Made by a program: the position numbers and the translations under genes. A DNA stretch of 64,000 nucleotides from an uncultured Oscillospiraceae bacterium (GTDB lineage Bacteria; Bacillota; Clostridia; Oscillospirales; Ruminococcaceae), in contig CAKSPD010000005.1 in the NCBI GenBank assembly GCA_934481385.1, positions 62,001 through 126,000 of the forward strand, written 5' to 3'. Below are positions 34,604 through 43,015 of this stretch, in pieces. Numbering within the stretch: position 1 is the first letter of the stretch; each line of letters begins with the position of its first letter. The notes under the pieces are model-generated. The model made no database searches and was not told the DNA's origin. It saw only the letters and a program-made list of their open reading frames with translations.

Positions 34604-35398
34604 ATGAGCAGAAAAAATCTTGCTTTAATTGCAGAAGAAACCATTGATATTATAGATAAAGGAAAATATATTGTCAACGGCAAGGAAATCAGACTGGATT
34701 CTGAAAAAAACAGAAATGTAAAAGTATATTCTTTGAAATACCAGCCAAAAAAATTTGAAAAAAATGACAAAAAAGCAAAAATCATAGTAAAGCCTGCCGG
34801 TTCTTTTGAAACATTGGATTTATGCGATATTCAGGGAAAAACCTGTGTTCTCAATTTTGCATCTGCAAAAAATCCGGGCGGTGGATTTCAGAACGGTGCA
34901 AAAGCTCAGGAAGAACAGCTCTGCTATTGTTCAACTCTTTTCGCCTCAATCGGAAGTGAAAAAGCTTTTGAAATGTATAAATATAATCGTGAACATTACA
35001 ACACCCTTTATTCCGATTATATGCTTTATTCGCCAGATGTAATGATTATAAGGGATTCAGAATACAAACTTCTTGAAAATCCGAAAAATGTAAGCATAAT
35101 AACAGCTCCGGCAGTAAACAGGAATATTGCAGATTCAAAACATTCTAATAAAGAAATATTTGAATGTATGCTGAACCGTGCTGAAAAAATTCTCAGCATA
35201 ACTGCTGAAAACAGAAATTCAAACATAGTTCTCGGAGCATGGGGCTGTGGAGTATTCAGAAATTCGGTTGAAGATATTGCTGAAATATTCAGGATTCTGC
35301 TTTTTGAAAAGAATTACATATCGCTTTTTGACAATGTAATATTTGCATCTTTCAACGATAAAAATGCCGATATATTTTCAAAGATATTAAGCCTTTAA
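34604..35398 (+). CDS. TIGR02452-family macrodomain protein, PARG-like
   Basis: This 264-residue protein has NPGGGFQNGAKAQEEQL at about residue 96. GGG followed seven residues later by QEE is the catalytic signature of poly(ADP-ribose) glycohydrolases and of the bacterial TIGR02452/DUF2263 family. LGAWGCGVFRN near residue 210 is the second phosphate-binding loop. It should bind and may hydrolyse ADP-ribosyl groups on protein or nucleic acid. No ADP-ribosyltransferase is adjacent. The ATG is 8 bases from GGAG; a GTG three codons earlier overlaps that site. Confidence 0.88.
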   Translation: MSRKNLALIAEETIDIIDKGKYIVNGKEIRLDSEKNRNVKVYSLKYQPKKFEKNDKKAKIIVKPAGSFETLDLCDIQGKTCVLNFASAKNPGGGFQNGAKAQEEQLCYCSTLFASIGSEKAFEMYKYNREHYNTLYSDYMLYSPDVMIIRDSEYKLLENPKNVSIITAPAVNRNIADSKHSNKEIFECMLNRAEKILSITAENRNSNIVLGAWGCGVFRNSVEDIAEIFRILLFEKNYISLFDNVIFASFNDKNADIFSKILSL

Positions 35399-35404
35399 AA
35401 ACAT

Positions 35405-35464
35405 AAAATTCCTGCGGATTTCATATTCTTTAATAAGAATATTTTCCGGAGGAATTTTTTTATG
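35405..35464 (+). promoter_or_regulatory. Hairpin that terminates the PARG-like transcript and masks the mntP ribosome site
   Basis: AATTCCTGCGG can pair with CCGGAGGAATT (one mismatch) and is followed by seven Ts and the mntP ATG. The right arm contains the GGAGG ribosome site. An inner ATTCTT/AAGAAT stem adds stability. It is too short to be a yybP-ykoY manganese riboswitch. Confidence 0.6.
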
Positions 35465-36022
35465 AACATTTTTGAACTTTTTCTGCTTGCAACAGGTCTT
35501 GCAATGGACGCATTTGCAGTTTCAGTATGCAAAGGTCTTGCGATGAAAAATATTTCACTGAAAAAGATAATTACAGTAGGTCTTTGGTTCGGAGGATTTC
35601 AGGCTCTTATGCCACTGACAGGCTATTTTCTCGGTTCGGCATTTGAAAAATACATATCGGATTTTGACCACTGGACAGCTTTTATTTTTCTCTTATTTAT
35701 AGGAATAAATATGATTAGGGAATCATTTTCAAAAGACAATGAAGTTGACAGTTCGCTCGGATTTAAAATAATGACTGCTATGGCAATTGCAACAAGCATT
35801 GATGCTCTTGCTGTCGGAATTACCTTTGCACTTCTGCCCGATATAAATATTATTTTTGCCGTATCATTTATAGGAATTATAACTTTTATTCTTTCTGGTT
35901 TCGGAGTAAAGCTCGGAAACTGTGCAGGCACAAAATATAAGTCAAAAGCTGAAATATGCGGAGGAATAATATTAATTCTGACTGGAACTAAAATTCTCCT
36001 TGAACATCTGCGAATTATCTGA
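35462..36022 (+). CDS. mntP: Manganese efflux pump MntP
   Basis: This 186-residue membrane protein has six predicted helices and two related halves. The conserved acidic motifs are [15 protein letters not shown] near residue 15 and [13 protein letters not shown] near residue 120, characteristic of MntP (DUF204). It exports Mn(II) to prevent toxicity. The ribosome site GGAGG is 9 bases before the ATG and can be masked by the hairpin described upstream. A separate strong promoter follows its stop, so the next gene is independent. Confidence 0.93.
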   Translation: MNIFELFLLATGLAMDAFAVSVCKGLAMKNISLKKIITVGLWFGGFQALMPLTGYFLGSAFEKYISDFDHWTAFIFLLFIGINMIRESFSKDNEVDSSLGFKIMTAMAIATSIDALAVGITFALLPDINIIFAVSFIGIITFILSGFGVKLGNCAGTKYKSKAEICGGIILILTGTKILLEHLRII

Positions 36023-36029
36023 AAAAGAC

Positions 36030-36058
36030 TTGAAAAATCTGTCAGAATATGCTATAAT
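36030..36058 (+). promoter_or_regulatory. Promoter of the YdjM-like gene
   Basis: TTGAAA (36030-36035), 17 bases, TATAAT (36053-36058), starting 7 bases after the mntP stop. Confidence 0.78.
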
Positions 36059-36089
36059 ATATCATATTTCTTTCAGGAGGTTTTTTATT

Positions 36090-36704
36090 TTGACAGGAAA
36101 AACACATCTCGCTGTCGGTACAGCCGCCGCCTTATGTATAACATATCCATCTGATTTCAAGGAACTTGCACTCTGTATAATTGCATCATCAGTCGGCTCT
36201 GTTGTATGTGATGTTGATGTAAAATCATCAGATTCAAGACGTGATTTAAACAGAATTACCGCACTGACTGTTATTGCCGGCATAGCGTTATTATTTGCCG
36301 AATATAAATTCAATCTCGGAATAACAAAAAATTTCAACCGTGAAAGTGATATGTTCCGGCTTGTACTCGGATTTATTTCATTCATAGCCGTCTGTACATT
36401 CGGAAAATATCAGCCCCACCGTTCGTTTATGCACTCAATACCGGCACTTGCAATACTTACAGGAATAGTATATTTTATGTATCCGGCACTTGCACCGTAT
36501 TTTTTCATAGCGATGTTCTCACATATATTCACAGACCTTTTCAACAAAAAAAGAGTAAAACTTTTTTATCCGCTGAAAAAGGGTATCTGTTTCCGATTAT
36601 GTACTGCTGACGGAAAAGTAAATAATATACTGTTTTTTACAGGAACGGTTTTCAGTATCTTCTTTTTTATTCTTGCAATTTTCCATATTTTAAAATGGTT
36701 CTGA
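36090..36704 (+). CDS. YdjM/DUF457-family membrane-bound metal-dependent hydrolase-like protein
   Basis: This 204-residue protein starts MTGKTHLAVGTAAAL, the usual N-terminus of this family, from a TTG codon 9 bases after AGGAGG. Further upstream codons are read through the promoter and are not used. HRSFMHSIPAL and FSHIFTDLFNKKRVKLFYP provide the conserved His/Asp residues. Four or more hydrophobic helices make it an inner membrane protein. The E. coli homologue YdjM is LexA-regulated; the function is unknown and no LexA site was recognised here. Confidence 0.85.
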   Translation: MTGKTHLAVGTAAALCITYPSDFKELALCIIASSVGSVVCDVDVKSSDSRRDLNRITALTVIAGIALLFAEYKFNLGITKNFNRESDMFRLVLGFISFIAVCTFGKYQPHRSFMHSIPALAILTGIVYFMYPALAPYFFIAMFSHIFTDLFNKKRVKLFYPLKKGICFRLCTADGKVNNILFFTGTVFSIFFFILAIFHILKWF

Positions 36705-36713
36705 CAAAAAATT

Positions 36714-36744
36714 ATGCCCATGATTAATTTCATGGGCATTTTTA
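36714..36744. terminator. Bidirectional terminator between the YdjM-like gene and glgA
   Basis: ATGCCCATGA (36714-36723) pairs with TCATGGGCAT (36730-36739), with T and A runs on the outer sides. Confidence 0.85.
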
Positions 36745-38154
36745 TTAAAGTTTTTCATACAAATTAAGATATGTTTCTGCGGAAGCGTCCCAGCTAAAAT
36801 CATATTTCATAGCACGCTTTACAAGACTTGTCCATAAATCTTTATCATCAAAAGCTTTCATAGCACGATGCATAGCATCAATCATATCAAGAGCATTATA
36901 TGCTTTGAATGTAAAACCGTTTCCGTCATTGTTTCCGTTATCCCTGACAGTATCACGCAGACCACCTGTTTCACGAACTATCGGAATAGTTCCGTATCTC
37001 ATTGCAAACATCTGTGCAAGACCGCAAGGTTCACTCTGTGACGGCATAAGGAACATATCAGCTCCGGCATAAATTTTTCTCGCAAGCAGAGGGTCAAAGG
37101 CAGTTTTAACGAAAACTTTTCCTTTATATCTCTTTGCCATTTCTCTGAAGAAATCTTCATAGATTTTTTCTCCGCTTCCAAGAACAGCAAACTCAAATCC
37201 GTCACTTACAAGTTCTTCAAGAGAATATTTAATCAAATCTATGCCCTTATGTGAAACAAATCTTGTAACAATTCCTACTATCGGCTTTTCATTGTCATCA
37301 AGTTCAAGTTCTGATACAAGTGCCTCACGGCAGCTCTTTTTTCCGGAAATATTGACATATGAATAACTTTCAGCAATAGAAGGGTCATTGAGAGGATTCC
37401 ACAAATCACTGTCAATACCGTTAAGAATACCGACAATTTTCTTCTGTTTGTGAACAAGTATTCTGTCAAGACCGCATGAATACCACGGGTCAAGAATTTC
37501 CCAAGCATAGCTCGGACTTACTGTAACTATCTTATCAGCAGTTTCAATTGCACCTTTCATAAGATTTACAAATCCGTCATACTCAAGAAGTGAGAAATGA
37601 TACATAGGAATACCCATGATTTCGCTGACAACTTCTTTTCCGTATTTTCCCTGATATTCGATATTATGAATTGTAAATACATTCTTTATATCAGTATAAT
37701 CCTGCTGATATTTATAGAAAATCTCATAGAATACCGGTATCATAGCAGTATGCCAGTCATGAGAATTTATAATATCAGGCTTGAAATCGATATATCTGAG
37801 CATTTCAAGAACAGCTCTTGAAAAGAATACAAATCTTTCACAGTCATCATAAAATCCGTATATTCCGTCACGGCAGAAATAATATTCATTGTCGATAAAA
37901 TAATAAGTCACACCGTCATTTTCGGCAGTAAATATTCCGCAGTACTGTTTTCTCCATGAAACATCAACTGTTATATTTGTAACAAAGCTGATTTTATCCT
38001 TGAATTTTTCGGATATGGATTTATAAAGCGGAATTACTACACGGCAGTCACTTCCCTTTCTGTTGAAAGCTTTGGGAAGTGAGCCTATAACATCAGCAAG
38101 ACCGCCTGAGGCAACATAAGGCTGTGCCTCACTGGCAGCAAATAATATATTCAT
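36745..38154 (-). CDS. glgA: Glycogen synthase (ADP-glucose dependent)
   Basis: GlgA extends alpha-1,4-glucan from ADP-glucose (GT5 family, two Rossmann domains, 469 residues). It shows LFAASEAQPYVASGGLADVIGS, HDWHTAMIPV, GILNGIDSDLWNP, and the C-terminal donor site FLMPSQSEPCGLAQMFAMRYGT with the catalytic Glu. In E. coli the N-terminal loop reads KTGGL; here it is ASGGL, so the ADP-contacting Lys is replaced by Ala. That substitution seems common in clostridial homologues. It is the last gene of glgB-C-D-A. Confidence 0.95.
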   Translation of the reverse strand: MNILFAASEAQPYVASGGLADVIGSLPKAFNRKGSDCRVVIPLYKSISEKFKDKISFVTNITVDVSWRKQYCGIFTAENDGVTYYFIDNEYYFCRDGIYGFYDDCERFVFFSRAVLEMLRYIDFKPDIINSHDWHTAMIPVFYEIFYKYQQDYTDIKNVFTIHNIEYQGKYGKEVVSEIMGIPMYHFSLLEYDGFVNLMKGAIETADKIVTVSPSYAWEILDPWYSCGLDRILVHKQKKIVGILNGIDSDLWNPLNDPSIAESYSYVNISGKKSCREALVSELELDDNEKPIVGIVTRFVSHKGIDLIKYSLEELVSDGFEFAVLGSGEKIYEDFFREMAKRYKGKVFVKTAFDPLLARKIYAGADMFLMPSQSEPCGLAQMFAMRYGTIPIVRETGGLRDTVRDNGNNDGNGFTFKAYNALDMIDAMHRAMKAFDDKDLWTSLVKRAMKYDFSWDASAETYLNLYEKL

Positions 38155-38171
38155 AATCAGTCACCGAATTT

Positions 38172-39290
38172 TTATATCTGAGCGTTCTTACCGATAAAAA
38201 GCGGATATGTATCAGAACCTGTAAGAACTTTTCCGTTGCTTATCTTTACATTCTTATCAGTGATTACTGATGAAACCTGACAGCCTTCACCGATTTCAGT
38301 ACCCTGAAGAATTACAGAATTCTTAATAACAGTACCCTTTCCAATCTTAACACCTCTGAAAAGAACGCAGTTTTCAACAGTACCTTCTATAATACAGCCG
38401 TCTGCAATAAGTGAATTTGAAATATCTGATTCAAGACCGTATTTTGTAGGGCCGTTGTCGCCAATCTTTGTATAGATAGGAAAATCCTTCTTAAAGAGAG
38501 CATTTCTGTTTTCAGGTTTAAGAAGTTCAAGATTGGCATTGTAAAAGTTAAGCAGGCTGTCAATCTTTGAAAAATATCCCTTATGCTCATATCCGCAGAT
38601 TGTGTATTCATTTTTCTTAGCCTGAAGAACATCTCTTATCAGGCTGTACTGATTTCTGCTTATGGATTCAGAAACAATTTTTTTGAGGAATTCCTTGCTC
38701 ATAACAAACATTCCAAGACTTATATTACATTCGCCTGAAAACTGAGGGTCAACAAGAACATCTTTTACTCTGTTTCCGTCAAGCTCAAGAATATTTGTGG
38801 AATGATTTTTCTCAACGTTATAAAGTCCCTTGCTGTAAACAACAGTTATATCAGCTTCAGATTCGATATGTTGCTCAATAACAGGGTTGAAGTCAATAGT
38901 TGTAACCATATCGCAGTCTGAAAGAATTACATATTTTGCAGATGAATGTTCAATAAAGCTCCATACATTGCTTAAAGCATCGAGTCTGCCTCTGTAAATT
39001 CCGCCGTCCTGACTATACGGCGGGAGAAGATGAAGACCTCCTTTTTTTCTTGACAAATCCCATTCTCTGCCTGAACCGAGGTGGTCAAGGAGTGAACCGT
39101 AATTTGATTTTGTAATAACCCCGACTTCTGCTATTCCTGAATTAACCATATTTGAAAGCGGAAAATCGATAAGTCTGTAACGACCGCCGAACAGGATTGA
39201 ACCCATAGTTCTCTGTTTTGTAAGTTCAGCGATTGATGTATCATGCATGCTTGCAAAAATCAAGCCAAGTACATTATAATTTACTACCAT
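38172..39290 (-). CDS. glgD: GlgD, non-catalytic ADP-glucose pyrophosphorylase subunit
   Basis: This 372-residue paralogue of GlgC has the typical GlgD opening NVLGLIFASMHDTSIAELT in place of the GGxGxRLxPLT nucleotide loop. It therefore lacks the catalytic glycine-rich motif but keeps the fold and the left-handed beta-helix C-terminus (GCIIEGTVENCVLFRGVKIG). It forms a heterotetramer with GlgC and tunes its activity. The gene starts 15 bases after glgC. Confidence 0.93.
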   Translation of the reverse strand: MVVNYNVLGLIFASMHDTSIAELTKQRTMGSILFGGRYRLIDFPLSNMVNSGIAEVGVITKSNYGSLLDHLGSGREWDLSRKKGGLHLLPPYSQDGGIYRGRLDALSNVWSFIEHSSAKYVILSDCDMVTTIDFNPVIEQHIESEADITVVYSKGLYNVEKNHSTNILELDGNRVKDVLVDPQFSGECNISLGMFVMSKEFLKKIVSESISRNQYSLIRDVLQAKKNEYTICGYEHKGYFSKIDSLLNFYNANLELLKPENRNALFKKDFPIYTKIGDNGPTKYGLESDISNSLIADGCIIEGTVENCVLFRGVKIGKGTVIKNSVILQGTEIGEGCQVSSVITDKNVKISNGKVLTGSDTYPLFIGKNAQI

Positions 39291-39305
39291 TGTAATGAAG
39301 CCTCC

Positions 39306-40532
39306 TTATATATTCTCGTCAATAATCTCTTTAGGTTCAACAGCCTTATCCTTAGATACCGTTACATTATGACCGACAACAGCAATTCCCCAGTCGTCAC
39401 GGTTTTCAACCTGTTCAGGACTCTTTCCTATTTTAGCACCGCTTTCAATAACGCTGTCCTCACCTACAATTGCATATTCAACAACAGCACCTGATTTTAT
39501 TACTGCACCCGGCATTAGTATGCTGTAATTTACCTTTGCACCTTCTTCAATTGTAACGCCTGAGAAGATTATTGAGAAGTCAACCTGACCGTCAATTGAA
39601 CTGCCCTCAGAAATCATTGAATTTTCGATATTAGCATTGTTTCCTATATACTGCGGAGGCATATTGCTGTTTCTTGAATAGATTTTCCATGACGGGTCAT
39701 AAAGGTCGAGAGGAACACTCGGGCTGAGCAAATCCATATTAGCTTCCCAGAGGCTGTCAAGAGTACCAACATCTTTCCAGTAGCCTTCAAATTCATAAGC
39801 AAAAAGTCTTTGCTTGTCAGCAAGCATAGATGTGATAATATCCTTTCCGAAATCCTTTGACCAGGGTTCACCCTTTGCACGTTTTTCATTGGCATCGTTT
39901 TCATTTTCGATAAGATATTTTTTAAGCTTGTCCCAGCTGAAAACATAAATACCCATAGATGCAAGAGTTGATTTAGGAACTTTTGGCTTTTCAACGAAAT
40001 CTGTAACCTTGTTGCTTTCATCACAAATCATAATTCCGAATCTTGAAGCTTCTTCTTTCGGAACATCTATAACAGCAATTGTGCAGTCTGCATTATTTTC
40101 GATATGATAGTCAACCATTTTTGAATAATCCATTTTATATATATGGTCACCGCCGAGAACTATAACATATTCAGGGTCATATCTTTCAATAAATCTCATA
40201 TTCTGATAGATAGCATTGGCTGTACCTTCATACCATGATGCACCTGCCTTTGATTCATAAGGCGGAAGAATATGAACACCGCCATGGAGCTTATCCAAAT
40301 CCCAGGGCTGACCGTTTCCGATATATTCATTCAGAACAAGTGGCTGATACTGTGTAAGAACACCAACAGTATCTATTCCGGAATTAGTGCAGTTTGAAAG
40401 CGGAAAATCAATCAGACGGTATTTTCCTCCATAAGGAACAGCCGGCTTTGCAACATTTTTAGTCAAAGCATAGAGTCTGCTTCCCTGACCGCCTGCGAGA
40501 AGCATAGCAACGCATTTCTTTTTAATATACAT
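39306..40532 (-). CDS. glgC: Glucose-1-phosphate adenylyltransferase
   Basis: GlgC makes ADP-glucose, the committed step of glycogen synthesis. Motifs are [16 protein letters not shown] (nucleotide loop), [32 protein letters not shown] (metal Asp) and [21 protein letters not shown] beta-helix C-terminal domain follows. Length 408 is normal. It has AGGAGG before the ATG and follows glgB after a 69-base gap with a weak hairpin. Confidence 0.96.
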   Translation of the reverse strand: MYIKKKCVAMLLAGGQGSRLYALTKNVAKPAVPYGGKYRLIDFPLSNCTNSGIDTVGVLTQYQPLVLNEYIGNGQPWDLDKLHGGVHILPPYESKAGASWYEGTANAIYQNMRFIERYDPEYVIVLGGDHIYKMDYSKMVDYHIENNADCTIAVIDVPKEEASRFGIMICDESNKVTDFVEKPKVPKSTLASMGIYVFSWDKLKKYLIENENDANEKRAKGEPWSKDFGKDIITSMLADKQRLFAYEFEGYWKDVGTLDSLWEANMDLLSPSVPLDLYDPSWKIYSRNSNMPPQYIGNNANIENSMISEGSSIDGQVDFSIIFSGVTIEEGAKVNYSILMPGAVIKSGAVVEYAIVGEDSVIESGAKIGKSPEQVENRDDWGIAVVGHNVTVSKDKAVEPKEIIDENI

Positions 40533-40601
40533 ATTTTACCTCCTAAAATCAGGAATCCGTTTTTAAAGCAATGGATTCGCAGATTAAAAAACAGTTATTG
40601 A

Positions 40602-42596
40602 TTATTTACCGGAAGAAACTTTTTTTCCGGAAGTTTTCTTTTTTTCATCAGCTTTTACAGCAGTTTCATCATTTGTTTTAGGTTTCGGGGTACGTTTTTT
40701 AACAGGTGCATATTTCAGATATATAACTGAAAGCGGAGCAAGATTCAGTGAAAGACTGTTTTCAAAACCATGCATAAGATAGTAATCAGTTTTAACGTAA
40801 TTTCCGGTAATTCCTGAACCGCCGAAATCCTTTGAATCAGAATTGAAAACAACTTTATATCTGCCCTTTTGCGGAACTCCTATTTTATAATCTTTTCTTT
40901 CAACAGGAACAAAATTGCAGACAGCAATAATTTCTTCACCTTTATCATCTATTCTTCTGAATGCTATAACGCTCTGTTTATAGTCATCATTTGAAATCCA
41001 GTGGAAACCGTCCCAGTTGTCATCATTTTCCCACAGAGGAGAATTTTCGAGATAGAATTTATTAAGTTTTTCTGAAAATTTCAGCATATTTCTGTGTGAT
41101 TCAAAATCCATCAAAGACCAGTCAAGCTGTGACTGAAAATCCCATTCTTTCATCTGAGCAAATTCCTGTCCCATAAAGAGCAGTTTTTTGCCGGGGTGAG
41201 CCATCATATATGTAAGAAATGCTCTGTATGAGCTGAATTTTTCTTCATAAGTACCGGGCATTTTCTGAATCATAGAACATTTTCCATGCACAACTTCATC
41301 ATGTGATATTGGAAGAACATAATTTTCAGAGAAACAGTAGAAGAATGAAAAAGTAACTTTATCATGATTAAAAGCACGATATATAGGGTCAAGGGACATA
41401 TACATAAGCATATCGTTCATCCAGCCCATATTCCATTTGAAGTTGAAACCAAGACCGTCCTTGTCAGTAGGCTTTGTGACATTAGGCCATGAAGTTGATT
41501 CTTCAGCAATCATAAGAGCCTCAGGATATTTTGCAAAAACAGCCTCATTCAGACTTTTAAGGAACTGAACAGCCTCAAGATTTTCATTTCCGCCGTTTAT
41601 ATTCTGACACCATTCACCGTCACGCCTGTCATAATCAAGATACAGCATAGATGCAACAGCATCAACTCTCAGACCGTCAATATGATATTCATCAAACCAG
41701 AAACATGCACTTGAGATAAGGAATGAGCAAACCTCAGGTCTGCCGTAGTCGAACACACGTGTTCCCCACGCTTTATGTTCCTTTTTATATTCACTTGTAT
41801 ATTCATAACAGCAAGTACCGTCAAATTCATAAAGACCGCTTTCATCTTTAGGAAAATGAGCAGGAACCCAGTCAAGAATAACACCTATTCCGTTATCATG
41901 AAAAAGTGTAATCATTTCCTTGAAATCATCAGGAGTGCCGTATCTTGAAGTAGGAGCGAAATAGCCTGTTACCTGATAACCCCACGAACCGTCAAAGGGA
42001 TATTCAGTAAGTGGCATAAATTCAACATGAGTATAGGACATTTTCTTGATATATGGAATTATATTTTTCGCAAAATCCACATAATTAAGAAAAACACCAT
42101 CATCGTTGCACTTCCAGGAACCGAGATGAACCTCATATATATTCACAGGGCTTTTATAAATAACTTTACTTTTTTTGCTTGCAGACCATTCAGACTCAGA
42201 GTCATTCCATTCAAATGAACTTTCATATATTTTTGAAGCAGTATACGGACGTGTTTCAAAATGTCTGCCATACGGGTCAGATTTAAGAATAATTCTTCCG
42301 TCAGGGGTTTCGATGCTGTATTTATAGCAGTCATACTGTTTAAGGTTTGAAACAGTAGTTTCCCAGATGCCTTCAGATATACGCTCCATAGGATTGACAG
42401 TTCTGTCCCAGTTATTGAAATCACCTACAACAGAAACCGACAAGGCTCTCGGTGCCCATACTCTGAAACAATGAGCCTTGCCCCTGCCCTTTTTAACAGA
42501 GTGAACGCCAAAAAATCTATAAGCTTCACTATTTTTTCCGTTATAGAAAAGATACAGCGGAAAATCGTTTGTATTGGATTTTTTATTTGATTTCAT
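40602..42596 (-). CDS. glgB: 1,4-alpha-glucan branching enzyme
   Basis: GlgB (GH13_9, 664 residues) makes alpha-1,6 branches. An N-terminal CBM48 domain (residues about 20-120) precedes the barrel. The barrel has DGSWGYQVTGYFAPTSRYG, HIDGLRVDAVASML (nucleophile Asp), LMIAEESTSWPNVT (acid Glu) and LPISHDEVVHGKCSM. The last 32 residues are a Lys-rich tail (KPKTNDETAVKADEKKK). No convincing ribosome site precedes the ATG. A structured RNA with its own promoter lies directly upstream and may supply the transcript. First gene of the glg operon. Confidence 0.95.
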   Translation of the reverse strand: MKSNKKSNTNDFPLYLFYNGKNSEAYRFFGVHSVKKGRGKAHCFRVWAPRALSVSVVGDFNNWDRTVNPMERISEGIWETTVSNLKQYDCYKYSIETPDGRIILKSDPYGRHFETRPYTASKIYESSFEWNDSESEWSASKKSKVIYKSPVNIYEVHLGSWKCNDDGVFLNYVDFAKNIIPYIKKMSYTHVEFMPLTEYPFDGSWGYQVTGYFAPTSRYGTPDDFKEMITLFHDNGIGVILDWVPAHFPKDESGLYEFDGTCCYEYTSEYKKEHKAWGTRVFDYGRPEVCSFLISSACFWFDEYHIDGLRVDAVASMLYLDYDRRDGEWCQNINGGNENLEAVQFLKSLNEAVFAKYPEALMIAEESTSWPNVTKPTDKDGLGFNFKWNMGWMNDMLMYMSLDPIYRAFNHDKVTFSFFYCFSENYVLPISHDEVVHGKCSMIQKMPGTYEEKFSSYRAFLTYMMAHPGKKLLFMGQEFAQMKEWDFQSQLDWSLMDFESHRNMLKFSEKLNKFYLENSPLWENDDNWDGFHWISNDDYKQSVIAFRRIDDKGEEIIAVCNFVPVERKDYKIGVPQKGRYKVVFNSDSKDFGGSGITGNYVKTDYYLMHGFENSLSLNLAPLSVIYLKYAPVKKRTPKPKTNDETAVKADEKKKTSGKKVSSGK

Positions 42597-42630
42597 ATTG
42601 TTCTGTTACTGAATACTAATCAGAAGCCTG

Positions 42631-42858
42631 AAAAAAAGCTTTGAATATTCCTTGTTCAACGTGTTCATTTTAGTGCAGAATGGTCTGACATAAAATGTTT
42701 GGCACAACACTCCGAAGGCGTAAATTTCCCGATGTTATACGGGTACACCTGACAACCGTTATAAAAGCGGACTGTCATGTCAGTAACTTTTCCTTTCTTA
42801 CTGAATTTGCCAAATTGAATTCTACCGCAGGTTTAAAAACTCCCGCAAATCCTGCTAC
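42631..42858 (-). ncRNA. Strongly structured non-coding RNA or leader, possibly of the raiA class
   Basis: This 420-base gap has no gene but contains nested helices on the minus strand. The outer stem pairs 42675-42681 with 42819-42825 (7 bp, one wobble). The next pairs TTTGGCA (42698-42704) with TGCCAAA (42808-42814). Inside are TCAGTAA/TTACTGA (42780-42786/42798-42804), TGACA/TGTCA (42750-42754/42773-42777) with inner CCG/CGG, and GGCGTA/TACACC (42717-42722/42744-42749) with inner CCCG/CGGG. A weak hairpin and seven U follow at 42631-42659. The layout and size recall the raiA RNA, but I cannot confirm the class from memory. It could also act as a glgB leader. Confidence 0.6.
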
Positions 42859-42864
42859 AATCAT

Positions 42865-42893
42865 ATTTTATCAGAAACAGTTCAATTATTCAA
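42865..42893 (-). promoter_or_regulatory. Promoter of the structured RNA (and possibly of glgBCDA)
   Basis: On the minus strand TTGAAT (42888-42893), 17 bases, TAAAAT (42865-42870), so transcription should start near 42858, just before the first helix. Confidence 0.65.
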
Positions 42894-43015
42894 GTCTTTT
42901 TGACTTTAAAGTAGATTTTTCATATACTATAACAATTTCAAACTGTATTTTATGTGCAATTTGACATATATTACACATAGTAATAACATATTATTTTGCT
43001 ATAATAAACATAAAC

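Noticed and set aside
35399..35461. yybP-ykoY manganese riboswitch before mntP
   Set aside because: The gap is only about 60 bases and none of the conserved motif blocks are present; only a simple hairpin is seen.
36000..36089. Upstream extension of the YdjM-like gene overlapping mntP
   Set aside because: The extension would run across the gene's own promoter; the TTG at 36090 has AGGAGG and the family N-terminus.
42695..42964. Open frame of 89 codons on the plus strand in the gap upstream of glgB
   Set aside because: It lies antisense to the structured RNA, has no ribosome site and shows no recognisable protein pattern.
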